Below, piece after piece: positions 10,568 through 18,613 of a DNA stretch of 64,000 nt (the stretch's first letter is position 1; every line of letters begins with the position of its first letter). The DNA is taken from assembly GCA_021604645.1 (NCBI GenBank), contig BQJJ01000003.1:62001-126000 (forward strand), written 5' to 3'. The position numbers were made by a program, and so were the translations under genes. Under the pieces are notes generated by a model. That model made no database searches, had not been told where the DNA came from, and was given only the letters and a program-made list of their open reading frames with translations. Source of the stretch: Methyloligella sp. (GTDB lineage Bacteria; Pseudomonadota; Alphaproteobacteria; Rhizobiales; HXMU1428-3).

Positions 10568-11383
10568 ATGGCTGATGTTATTTTATATTTCTCTATTGGT
10601 TTGGCGGGGTTAATTAGTTTTCTCTCGCCTTGTGTTTTGCCATTAGTGCCACCTTATCTTTGTTATTTGGGGGGGGTGACCTTTGATGAGCTTTCTAATT
10701 CTGAAGAGAGTATCAGTCCGGCTATGCATGGACGGATTATTTTATCTTCAGTGTTTTTTGTACTTGGGTTTACGACGATTTTTGTAGCACTCGGCGCTGG
10801 GGCCTCAGCTTTTGGGCAATTGTTACATGGCCATAAAATTCTCCTGACGCAAGTTGCTGGCGGTGTTATCGTATTGTTTGGCTTGCATTTTTTAGGAATT
10901 TTGAAAATTGGGTTTTTATATAGAGATACCCGGTTTCAAACGAATTCTACGAGTGTGAGTGTTATTGGCGCTTATGTTATGGGATTGGCGTTTGCTTTTG
11001 GCTGGACGCCGTGTATTGGGCCTATTTTATCACCTGTTATGTCTGTTGCGGCTGATAGTGGTCAAGTTGGTCGCGGTGTTTCCATGTTGCTTGCTTACTC
11101 CATTGGGCTTGGGGTTCCTTTCATGTTGGCGGCGATTGCGGTTAGACCGTTTTTGAGATTTTTAAAGAAGTTTCAACGCCATCTTGGAACCATTGAAAAG
11201 ATTATGGGGCTCATGCTCATTTTTGTTGGTTTCCTCTTTATCAATTCTACTCTTGATTGGTGGGGAAGCTGGATTTCATTAAATGGCCTTTCAACCTGGT
11301 TGCTTGAGAATTTTGAAAGTTTGCAATCTATTGAGAAATTATTGGTTCCAGATGATTTGCCTGAGCAAATTATGAAGCAATAG
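10568..11383 (+). CDS. ccdA: CcdA/DsbD-type transmembrane thiol-disulfide transporter
   Basis: Members of this family carry reducing equivalents across the inner membrane for cytochrome c haem ligation or, as SoxV, for keeping Sox proteins reduced. The 271-residue protein has about six to seven membrane segments. The two redox cysteines lie in FLSPCVLPLVPPYLCYLGG (residue ~19) and FGWTPCIGPILSP (~152), both with the helix-breaking prolines typical of CcdA. The SD TAGGAG is 7 nt before the ATG. Its place right after soxXA suggests it serves cytochrome c maturation or SoxW/SoxY-type reduction for the sulfur pathway; soxV would then be the better name, which I cannot decide from sequence. Confidence 0.9.
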   Translation: MADVILYFSIGLAGLISFLSPCVLPLVPPYLCYLGGVTFDELSNSEESISPAMHGRIILSSVFFVLGFTTIFVALGAGASAFGQLLHGHKILLTQVAGGVIVLFGLHFLGILKIGFLYRDTRFQTNSTSVSVIGAYVMGLAFAFGWTPCIGPILSPVMSVAADSGQVGRGVSMLLAYSIGLGVPFMLAAIAVRPFLRFLKKFQRHLGTIEKIMGLMLIFVGFLFINSTLDWWGSWISLNGLSTWLLENFESLQSIEKLLVPDDLPEQIMKQ

Positions 11384-11396
11384 GCTTGACGTTGAT

Positions 11397-12383
11397 ATGA
11401 TACATGCTGATGCTCCTTATGTTGCTTTAACCATTGCTGGATCTGATAGTTCTGGCGGGGCTGGTATACAGGCTGATTTGAAAAGTTTTGCTGCTTTTGG
11501 GGTTCATGGGGCATCAGTTGTCACTGCAGTGACAGCGCAGAACACAACTTCTGTCAATGATATCCATACATTGCCATTGTCTTCGATTGAGGCTCAGCTT
11601 GATGCTGTTTTTAGTGATATGCCTGTGCGGGCGATCAAGATTGGGATGATTGGTTCAGCGACGATTGCGTCATTGGTTGCGCGTTTTATCAAACAGGCTA
11701 ATGTTGAGTTGGTTGTGGTTGATACGCCGTTGATGTCTGGTACTGGGGCGGCGCTTGGCGATGAGTTGGTGCGGTCTGCAATCGTTGAACATTTATTTCC
11801 TTTAGCTCATATCATTACGCCTAATTTGCATGAGGCGGCTTTATTACTGGATGAAGCACCTCTTTCTTTTGAAGATTTTTACTCAGCCGATGTAACGAAG
11901 CGCATTTTATTTGAAAAAGTTATTGCTGGATTTGAGGCGCAGGCACAGAAATTACTCGCTCTTGGGCCGCGTTCTGTCTTGTTAAAGGGCGGTCATTTTT
12001 ATGATTTAGTTTCAAATGCTGAGAGTGATGTGCCTCAAATTACTGAAAGAAAGGCGATTGATGTGTTTTATGAAGGCGCAGCTTTAGAAGACATTGTTTT
12101 AGAAGGCATTGTTTCAGAAGACGGTGTTTCAGAAGATACTGGTTCTAAAGTGTTTGTGTCAGATTGGGTTGATGTGGTGCACCATCATGGGACTGGGTGT
12201 GCGCTTGCTTCGGCGATTGCTGCTAATCTAATTTATGGTAAAGATGCTGGAAAATCGGATAAATGGGCCGTTGAGAGTGCCAGGAATTGGCTGCAAGAGT
12301 GTTTGAAAGTCTCTCATGCAATGTCAGTTGGAAAAGGTGCCGGACCGTTAAATATTGCCAATTTACGTAAAATTGATCTATAA
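11397..12383 (+). CDS. thiD: Hydroxymethylpyrimidine/phosphomethylpyrimidine kinase with an internal repeat insert
   Basis: ThiD phosphorylates hydroxymethylpyrimidine twice in thiamine synthesis. Ribokinase-fold signatures are clear: ALTIAGSDSSGGAGIQADLKSF at the N-terminus, AVTAQNT, IKIGMIGS, VVVDTPLMSGTGAAL, ITPNLHEAALL, VLLKGGHF and HHHGTGCALASAIAANL. At 328 residues it is about 60 longer than usual. The extra length sits between VLLKGGHF and HHHGTGC and includes four tandem 5-residue repeats (residues ~230–249). It is 13 bp after ccdA and probably translated from the same message. No TPP riboswitch is seen. Confidence 0.95.
   Translation: MIHADAPYVALTIAGSDSSGGAGIQADLKSFAAFGVHGASVVTAVTAQNTTSVNDIHTLPLSSIEAQLDAVFSDMPVRAIKIGMIGSATIASLVARFIKQANVELVVVDTPLMSGTGAALGDELVRSAIVEHLFPLAHIITPNLHEAALLLDEAPLSFEDFYSADVTKRILFEKVIAGFEAQAQKLLALGPRSVLLKGGHFYDLVSNAESDVPQITERKAIDVFYEGAALEDIVLEGIVSEDGVSEDTGSKVFVSDWVDVVHHHGTGCALASAIAANLIYGKDAGKSDKWAVESARNWLQECLKVSHAMSVGKGAGPLNIANLRKIDL
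12084..12143 (+). repeat. Four tandem 15-bp units inside thiD
   Basis: Four in-frame 15-bp units encode LEDIV, LEGIV, SEDGV and SEDTG. The units differ by only a few bases each. They lie in the variable loop that precedes the catalytic HGTGC motif, where an acidic surface insert would be tolerated. Confidence 0.75.
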
Positions 12384-12798
12384 GTGAGCCAGATTACGCA
12401 GAATTAACTTTACAGATGATGCTGCGTAAACCATAAATCGCGCAAATTGATACAAAGTGGTATTTTACCGTTATTACATAAAAAGTTTTAGCGGAGATAA
12501 AATTTTTGGCCTGATTCCTGCTTTTTAAACGAAATCTAAAAGATTTAGTGGGATGAACGGCGGATTGCTTTTCTAACACTTTAAGAATTGTTTTTTGAAT
12601 TGATAAGAGTTCAATTTATGAACACAGTTCAATTGTTTAGTGTTTTGAAAGTTTAAGGCTCATCAATTTTGAGCATATTTGTTTTGATATTGTGGAAGCT
12701 GTTTTCCTTTTCTTTTTACTAGATGCTTTGTCAGCATCTCAAGATAATAAAAAGAGCGATATTGAGGCCATTAAGTATAAAGAGTATTGAGTGTACGC
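12384..12798. other. Intergenic region thiD–RND exporter
   Basis: The 415 bp are AT-rich with no credible gene. TTACGCAG (12394–12401) and CTGCGTAA (12422–12429) form an 8-bp inverted repeat with a 20-nt spacer just after thiD, possibly a weak transcription end or an operator. Nothing else stands out. Confidence 0.4.
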
Positions 12799-15120
12799 AT
12801 GAAGTCACTTGGATTTGGGTTTGAAAAAATAGGTTTATTACCACTACGATCACCATATATTGCCCTGGTCGTATTGGCGATATTTTCAGCATTTTGTGCA
12901 ACTGGTATTTTAAAGTTGGAAACAGATGATGCTTTGAGTGACTTGTTTCGCTCAAAATCAGCTGTTTTTGCTGATTATAAGGTTATGAGTGATTTGTTCC
13001 CCTCTAGTGAGCGGGATGTGCTTGTTATGATTGAGGGCAACGACCTTTTGAGCCCTAAAGGTCTTGAATCAATTCGTAATGTTCATCAGGAACTTGAGTT
13101 TGTTGACAGTGTTGATGGCGCTCTTTCAATGTTTTCGATGCGCGGACCACCTAACAAGGATGGATATGCACCGCCAATTATTCCGCATGATATTCCAAAA
13201 GATGGAGAAGGGTTTTCTGTTGTAAAGCAGGTTATCCAGGAGCATCCACTTGTTTACGGTAAGATGATGTCTAAGCCAGATAAGTCTGGTACTCAGATTG
13301 CTCTTGTTGTTCTTTCGATAAAAAATGAGATCCGCTCCAGTAAGGACATGTCTGCGGCTATGACAGATGTGCGCCAAACTGCTGAGCAGGCTTTGGAAGA
13401 TTATCCTGGCTTTAGCATTGAAGTGGCTGGTATTCCTGTTATGAGGCAGGAAATTAAAGCTGCGATTAAGCGGGACCGACTTATTTTTAATACCATTGGC
13501 TTCATTGTCGGCTTTGCAATTAGTTTGGCGTTTTTCCGCCGTCCAACACTTGTTTTCATTGCGTCTGTTTGTCCGGCTCTTTCGGTTTTATGGTCACTTG
13601 GCCTGCTTGGACATATGGGTTTTCAATTGAATACCTTTATTAATGTTATCCCTCCGCTTGTGATGGTGATTGCGCTCTCGGATGCGATGCATATGGTTTA
13701 TTCCATCCGGCGAAATATTACTAAGGGGCTTGATCGTTTTCAGGCAACAAAAGAAGCTGTTTTGAATGTTGGGCCTGCTTGTGTGCTGACCTCTTTGACT
13801 ACGTCTCTTGCAATGGCATCGCTTGCATTAACCGATAGTGGGCTTATTCGTCAATTTGGTTTGGCTGCGGCGCTTGCTACATTAATGGCTTTTGCTGCTG
13901 TTATTTTGGTTGTGCCAACACTGACTTGTTTGCTTCTGAAAGATGAAGATAAGTTCAGGGCTGAAGAAGAAAAACACAATAAAGCTCTAAAATGGATGGA
14001 AGCGTTTTCTGGCAAGATTTCTCATTTTGTAAAACCTCGCCATTTGGGTATGACCATCATTGGTATTTCAATGGCTGTGTTGTTTACGATCATGCATAGT
14101 CAATTGCAGGCGCAATATCGCCTTTCGGACCAAGTGCCTGCTGGTAAACAATCGGTTGAGACGTCTAGCCGGATTGATCAATTTTTGGAAGGGGCTACAC
14201 CTTTGCATATTTTGATTGAGTGGCCGGCTGATAAATCTCTTCGCGAAGATGTTGAAGTTTTAAATGCGATTGAAGAAGCTCATCGAATTATGGAAGAGCA
14301 AGCTGGTGTTGCCAATGTTTGGTCAGTTGCCGCGCTTCGGCGATGGCTTCGGGAAAATCAGGGTGAGAAAAGTGCGGAGCCAAAATTTGTTGGCGAGTAT
14401 TTAGATAAAATGCCTGTGCATTTGCTCAATCGTTTTGTGAACGAGAAACGCAATTCTGCGATTATTACCGGCCGTGTTCCTGATATTGATGCAAAAGACA
14501 CTTTGCCGATTTTGAAGGGCATTGAGGATGAGTTGCATAAGAAGCTGCCTCCGGGACATAAAATGAATATTCGTGTCACAGGACTTTCGTCTGTGTCTGC
14601 TATTCAAAGTTCGACTATGATTAATCAGCTTAATCGTGGATTGGCTGCTGCTGTTATCATGGTGATTTTCTTAATTGGATTTGCTTTCCGCTCAAGAGAA
14701 GTCGCGCTTTTATCGATTGTACCTAATCTATTACCGATTGCTGCGGCTGGTGCCATGTTGTTTGTAAATGACCTAGGCCTTGAATATGCAAGTGTGATTG
14801 GTTTGACAGTTGCGTTTGGTTTGGCTGTGGATGATAGCATTCACTTCCTTAACCGATTACATTTAGAGCGCCAACGTACTGATAGTCAGGAAACAGCCGT
14901 TTACAATACTTTGGTGCATATTGGACCTGTATTGATGCTGACGACTATGGTTCTAGTTTGTGGACTTGCGGTGACAATTTTAAGTGAATTGCCCTCTATG
15001 AGGCAATTTGGTAGTTTAGCTATGACTACGTTGATTGCAGCTGTATTGGCAGATTTGTTTATTTTACCTGCTATCATTCTTTCAACTTGTAAAGAAAAGC
15101 TTGCAAAACCAAAAAGCTAA
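12799..15120 (+). CDS. RND superfamily (COG1033/MMPL-type) inner-membrane exporter
   Basis: This is a large proton-driven transporter of the hydrophobe/lipid-exporting branch of the RND superfamily. The 773 residues show the duplicated layout: TM1 near residues 20–40, a periplasmic domain, a five-helix block (about 225–400) with VIALSDAMHMVYSIRR, then a repeat with TM near 415–435, a second periplasmic domain, and a second helix block (from ~615) with TVAFGLAVDDSIHFLNRLH, the conserved acidic pair of the proton relay. The ATG at 12799 is used; TTG 12787 adds four residues. No membrane-fusion protein is adjacent. A small secreted protein follows at once, and a FadL-type porin comes next, hinting at envelope transport of a hydrophobic compound. 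The substrate is unknown. Confidence 0.85.
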   Translation: MKSLGFGFEKIGLLPLRSPYIALVVLAIFSAFCATGILKLETDDALSDLFRSKSAVFADYKVMSDLFPSSERDVLVMIEGNDLLSPKGLESIRNVHQELEFVDSVDGALSMFSMRGPPNKDGYAPPIIPHDIPKDGEGFSVVKQVIQEHPLVYGKMMSKPDKSGTQIALVVLSIKNEIRSSKDMSAAMTDVRQTAEQALEDYPGFSIEVAGIPVMRQEIKAAIKRDRLIFNTIGFIVGFAISLAFFRRPTLVFIASVCPALSVLWSLGLLGHMGFQLNTFINVIPPLVMVIALSDAMHMVYSIRRNITKGLDRFQATKEAVLNVGPACVLTSLTTSLAMASLALTDSGLIRQFGLAAALATLMAFAAVILVVPTLTCLLLKDEDKFRAEEEKHNKALKWMEAFSGKISHFVKPRHLGMTIIGISMAVLFTIMHSQLQAQYRLSDQVPAGKQSVETSSRIDQFLEGATPLHILIEWPADKSLREDVEVLNAIEEAHRIMEEQAGVANVWSVAALRRWLRENQGEKSAEPKFVGEYLDKMPVHLLNRFVNEKRNSAIITGRVPDIDAKDTLPILKGIEDELHKKLPPGHKMNIRVTGLSSVSAIQSSTMINQLNRGLAAAVIMVIFLIGFAFRSREVALLSIVPNLLPIAAAGAMLFVNDLGLEYASVIGLTVAFGLAVDDSIHFLNRLHLERQRTDSQETAVYNTLVHIGPVLMLTTMVLVCGLAVTILSELPSMRQFGSLAMTTLIAAVLADLFILPAIILSTCKEKLAKPKS

Positions 15121-15158
15121 TAATAAAAAATATGTATAAGATTTAAGGATTTAGTTGT

Positions 15159-15671
15159 ATGAAATTTGTACGAAGTGCTGTGAATTTGAAAAAATGCTCC
15201 CCTTCAGCATTTGGAGTTGTTTCAGCGTTTTTGCTCGTTCTTGCGTTTACGTTTGCAGGTACTGCAACAGCAAGCGCGAAAAACCCTTTTAAAAAGGTAG
15301 CTGGTAGCTGGAGAAGTGCCGGCGCTGTTGCGACCATTTCAGGTAACCGTGAAAGAGTGAAATGCCGGGCTCGTTACAAGGTGCCAGGCAAAAAAGTATC
15401 TCTTGCTTTAAAATGCTCAGGGCCTGGTTATTTTATTAACGTCCGAGTGAATGCACGGGTGAACGGGGGCAGTGTTTCTGGTTCATGGAGTGAAAGTAAA
15501 TATGCTAAAAGCGGTTCTTTAAACGGTAGTGCCTCTAAATTTAAATCAAACCTCTCATTTTGGGGTGGTGGTGTTAGTGGTAGCATGAGTATCTCTCTGA
15601 AGAGTTCTCGCCGTCATAGAATGGTTATTCATGCAGCAGGAAACAAGATTGTTATTCCTCTGAGACGATAA
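15159..15671 (+). CDS. Small secreted protein, family not named
   Basis: The 170-residue protein has a signal peptide (FGVVSAFLLVLAFTFAGTATASA, cleavage near residue 41) and a basic, Gly/Ser-rich mature part: VAGSWRSAGAVATISGNRERVKCRARY, a second cysteine in ALKCSG, GGSVSGSWSES and SGSLNGSASKF. The pattern suggests a small lipocalin-like beta-barrel with one disulfide (Cys in RVKCRA and LKCSG). I recall similar 'GSWSG…RVRC' proteins from Hyphomicrobiales but know no function. It begins 38 bp after the RND exporter, so the two are probably cotranscribed, and it ends before a clear terminator. Confidence 0.75.
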   Translation: MKFVRSAVNLKKCSPSAFGVVSAFLLVLAFTFAGTATASAKNPFKKVAGSWRSAGAVATISGNRERVKCRARYKVPGKKVSLALKCSGPGYFINVRVNARVNGGSVSGSWSESKYAKSGSLNGSASKFKSNLSFWGGGVSGSMSISLKSSRRHRMVIHAAGNKIVIPLRR

Positions 15672-16039
15672 ATTTTACTGTTTTAATGTCACATAGCTGT
15701 TGTTTTTTGTGACATAGAGGCAACATTGTGTTTTCAATTATAAGGGCTGCTTTTTTGAGCGGCCCTTTTTCGTATCTGAATGAATTTGAGTTTTTAAGTG
15801 ATTAACCAACTGTAATCTTTAAAGTATTGCAGGTTTTATGGCTTATACATTGGCCGGTTTTTCTGTTCTCTATAAAATTTGTTTTTATTCATTCTAAGGT
15901 TGTACCGTGAAAATACCCTTCCACCTGATTGCGCAATTAAACACTCTTGGTTAGAGTTTACTCGTTCAAGTTTCATAAAATTGTCATATTAGCGTCAGTG
16001 TTGTGTAAGTTTAGTCGAGTTTGAGTTGGAGGGTTATGT
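15672..16039. other. Intergenic region before the FadL-type gene
   Basis: The 368 bp hold a terminator at 15742–15770 and then AT-rich sequence with the presumed promoter of the porin gene. I see no gene or repeat. Confidence 0.5.
15742..15770 (+). terminator. Intrinsic terminator after the small secreted protein
   Basis: AAGGGCTGC pairs with GCGGCCCTT (one G·U), followed by a T-run. It ends the exporter/secreted-protein unit and separates it from the porin gene. Confidence 0.8.
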
Positions 16040-17389
16040 ATGGTTTTCCTTCGTAATGAGTTTTTTAAAAGCTTTTGGTCAACAAAGGCTGTTTCGTATA
16101 TTTATTCATGTTCTTTTTGTCTCCTTCTTTCCAGTATTCTCACCACAAATTTTTATCCGTCTGTTGCCAAGGCTGGTGGTTTTGCTATCAGGGAGCAATC
16201 GACTTTAGGGCTTGGTGCTGCGTTTGCTGGTATCGCTGCTGGAGATGAATTGAGTTCTATTTATTGGAATTCGGCCGCTGTTGCTTCAGCAGGTAAAGGG
16301 CTCACGACCGAGTCTCATTATGCGGTTATTGTTCCAAGCGTTACAATTGATCCGGATGAGGGATTGTTTGGTGGGTTGTTATCAACCAATGCGACAGATA
16401 TTGGCAAAACAGCTCTCGTGCCGGCAAGCTATGGATCATGGCGCATCAATGACAAGTTGGTTCTCGGTTATGGTTTTAATGCTCCTTTTGGATTGAGTAC
16501 GGAACCTGACGACCGTGGTTATGCTGGTCAATTTGATGCCAGAAAAGCTGCTTTAAAAACTCTCAACTTTAATCCTGTTCTTGGGTATCAAATATCACCG
16601 ACTTTGAATATTGGTGTTGGTTTTCAGGTGATGTATTCGGAATTGAAAATAAAGCAGGCGACTACACTTGGTTTTCTCCCTCCTTCTGCTACCAATCCTT
16701 CATCGAATTTAAAAGGTGATGATTGGAGTTACGGATTTACGGCTGGCTTTTTATGGAAGCCGGTTAAAGGAACGAGCCTTGGGGTTGGCTATCGCTCTCG
16801 AATGGAGACTACTCTTGAAGGTGATCTCAATGTTGATGGTTTCCCGACTTTAAGTCGTGGGATTAAAGCTGAAGGTTTTGATTTGCCTGATATGGTTACG
16901 GTTAGTTTTCGCCAGGACCTGTCAGATAATTTGAGATTGCTTGGTACGTTTGAGTGGAGCAATTGGAGTGTCCTTCAGGTTGTGACTGTGACTGATAGCA
17001 CAACTGGTGCTTTTGTTTCATCATTTAGCCCTAAATGGGATGATGGGTACTTTTTCTCAGCTGGTTTGGAATATGATTATAATAGCAAATTGACTTTGCG
17101 GACCGGTGTTGCTTATGAGCAATCTCCGATACAAGAAGCTTCTCAAAGATTGCTTTCTATTCCTGATACTGACCGTGTTTGGTTGAGTGCTGGTGCTACT
17201 TATAAATGGTCAGAACAAACTTCTTTTGACATTGCTTATACGCACATTTTCGGTGATGACTCTCCGATAAGTAGCGAATCTAGTTTTACTGGTGAGGTGG
17301 AAGCAGATGTTGATATTATTGGTGTTAGCATGAAGACGAAATGGGGGGCGGATGGTCCTTTTGGTTTATTAAAAGGATTGTCCAGATAA
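16040..17389 (+). CDS. FadL/TodX-family outer-membrane hydrophobe transporter
   Basis: Proteins of this family (OMPP1) form 14-stranded outer-membrane barrels that let long-chain fatty acids or aromatic hydrocarbons diffuse laterally into the outer leaflet. The 449 residues include a signal peptide ending SVAKA, then the mature N-terminal plug start GGFAIREQSTLGLGAAFAGIAA and the family signature LSSIYWNSAAVASAGKG. Alternating amphipathic strands run to the C-terminus (GLLKGLSR is an unusual, non-aromatic last residue). SD TGGAGGG precedes the ATG. A strong terminator follows. It may work with the RND exporter upstream, but a terminator separates them. Confidence 0.88.
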   Translation: MVFLRNEFFKSFWSTKAVSYIYSCSFCLLLSSILTTNFYPSVAKAGGFAIREQSTLGLGAAFAGIAAGDELSSIYWNSAAVASAGKGLTTESHYAVIVPSVTIDPDEGLFGGLLSTNATDIGKTALVPASYGSWRINDKLVLGYGFNAPFGLSTEPDDRGYAGQFDARKAALKTLNFNPVLGYQISPTLNIGVGFQVMYSELKIKQATTLGFLPPSATNPSSNLKGDDWSYGFTAGFLWKPVKGTSLGVGYRSRMETTLEGDLNVDGFPTLSRGIKAEGFDLPDMVTVSFRQDLSDNLRLLGTFEWSNWSVLQVVTVTDSTTGAFVSSFSPKWDDGYFFSAGLEYDYNSKLTLRTGVAYEQSPIQEASQRLLSIPDTDRVWLSAGATYKWSEQTSFDIAYTHIFGDDSPISSESSFTGEVEADVDIIGVSMKTKWGADGPFGLLKGLSR

Positions 17390-17420
17390 ATTTCTTCTTA
17401 TTTTGATTGCTAACCCAAGA

Positions 17421-17457
17421 AAACCAGCCTGAATGGGGACTCAGGCTGGTTTTTTTG
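17421..17457 (+). terminator. Intrinsic terminator after the FadL-type gene
   Basis: AAACCAGCCTGA (17421–17432) pairs perfectly with TCAGGCTGGTTT (17441–17452) around an 8-nt loop, followed by a long T-rich run. Confidence 0.92.
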
Positions 17458-17488
17458 TTTTTTTTTCTTAAAATTTAGAAAGTGCTCG

Positions 17489-17593
17489 CTAGAGCATGTC
17501 ACTTTATATTAAATATAAAGACATGCTCTATCTCTTTGTTTAAGCGTGTCATTTTTACTAAAATCGAATCCGCTTTTAGGTGACAAGCTCTAG
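17489..17593. repeat. Intergenic palindromic repeat (TAGAGCAT type)
   Basis: About 105 bp bounded by CTAGAGCATGTCAC (17489–17502) and GTGACAAGCTCTAG (17580–17593), which are inverted copies with one mismatch. Inside, AGAGCATGT pairs with ACATGCTCT and CTTTATATT with AATATAAAG to make a ~39-nt hairpin. The right half (TCGAATCCGCTTTTAG…) resembles intergenic mosaic repeats common in rhizobia. A smaller relative is at 47689–47725. Confidence 0.6.
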
Positions 17594-17730
17594 ATATTTT
17601 ATGTATATTTTTACTCAAAATTACATTTTGTCGCATATTTGGGTTCAGAATCGTGAATGAGATGGTTAGAAGTGTGAAAAATAATGATCGGCAATGATTT
17701 ATTGTCACATTAGGAGCGTAATACATATTT

Positions 17731-17748
17731 TTGTCATAGAACTGAAAT
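17731..17748 (+). promoter_or_regulatory. Candidate PHO box upstream of plcP
   Basis: TTGTCATAGAACTGAAAT fits the PhoB direct-repeat consensus CTGTCAT-N4-CTGTCAT at 11 of 14 fixed positions with the correct 4-nt spacing. It ends 49 bp before the plcP ATG, and TTTATC ~13 bp downstream could be the -10. PhoB control of plcP is established in Sinorhizobium meliloti; here it is a prediction. Confidence 0.6.
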
Positions 17749-17797
17749 TTGAATTTGAGCCACTTTATCGTGCGTTTTTTTAAGGGAGTTATCCAGC

Positions 17798-18613
17798 ATG
17801 GCTGACTTTGAAAGAAAATATAGAACCCTTTTCATCTCGGACCTTCATCTAGGATTAGGTGCGTGTCAGGCTGATTTGTTTCTGGATTTTTTTAAAACGG
17901 TTGAAGCGGATAAGATTTATTTGGTTGGAGATATTATTGATTTCTGGCGCATTCGGCGCCGGCCTCAATGGTATCAATCGCATAATGATGTGATTCAAAA
18001 GCTCTTGCGACGGGTAAGAAAAGGGACAGAAATGATCTATGTTCCTGGTAACCATGATGAAATTCTCCGTGCCTATTGTAAAATGGAGATCGGCGGTATC
18101 AAATTAAAACGTAATGATGTGCATGAGACTGCAGATGGCCGGAAAATTCTTGTTATCCATGGTGACGAGTTTGATATTGTAGTGAAGCATGCGCGGTGGT
18201 TGGCACTTCTTGGAGATTGGGCTTATAATTTTGCTCTTTGGGCCAATACTCATTTCAATTGGGTGAGGCGCCGGGCTGGACTTGAGTATTGGTCGCTTTC
18301 AGCCTATTTGAAGCAACGGGTTAAAAAGGCCGTCAATTTTATTGGTGAATTTGAAAATGCGCTTATAACAGAGGCCGAGAACCGTGAGGTTGATGGGGTC
18401 ATCTGTGGTCATATCCACCAAGTTGCCATGAAGCAAATCGGTGATGTGCTTTATCTAAATACAGGGGACTGGGTTGAAAGTTGTACAGCTATTGGTGAAA
18501 CGATGGATGGTAAATTTGAAATTATCCGTTGGGTCAATGGGAATGCAATTATTGAACCTGAAGATCAAAAATTGATAGTAGATCGCCCTATGAACATTGA
18601 AGATGCAGCTTGA
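17798..18613 (+). CDS. plcP: PlcP-type metallophosphoesterase (phospholipase C for lipid remodelling)
   Basis: The 271-residue protein is a calcineurin-like metallophosphoesterase of COG2908. Metal-binding motifs are all present: ISDLHLG (residues ~11–17), GDIIDFWR (~45), GNHDE (~84), HGDEFD (~125) and GHIHQV (~205). The automatic name for such proteins is LpxH/UDP-2,3-diacylglucosamine hydrolase, but the gene is fused head-to-tail to a GT4 glycosyltransferase (stop and ATG adjoin) and has a candidate PHO box. That is the arrangement described for PlcP–Agt in marine alphaproteobacteria, where PlcP removes phospholipid headgroups under phosphate limitation to give diacylglycerol. I prefer PlcP on context; an LpxH-like role remains possible. 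Confidence 0.82.
   Translation: MADFERKYRTLFISDLHLGLGACQADLFLDFFKTVEADKIYLVGDIIDFWRIRRRPQWYQSHNDVIQKLLRRVRKGTEMIYVPGNHDEILRAYCKMEIGGIKLKRNDVHETADGRKILVIHGDEFDIVVKHARWLALLGDWAYNFALWANTHFNWVRRRAGLEYWSLSAYLKQRVKKAVNFIGEFENALITEAENREVDGVICGHIHQVAMKQIGDVLYLNTGDWVESCTAIGETMDGKFEIIRWVNGNAIIEPEDQKLIVDRPMNIEDAA

Noticed and set aside
11397-12383. TPP riboswitch for thiD
   Set aside because: thiD follows ccdA by 13 bp with no room for the structure, and no THI-box sequence is visible upstream of the unit.
17798-18613. Annotation of the metallophosphoesterase as LpxH
   Set aside because: The direct coupling to a GT4 glycosyltransferase and the PHO-box candidate favour PlcP; LpxH genes usually stand alone or with other lipid A genes.
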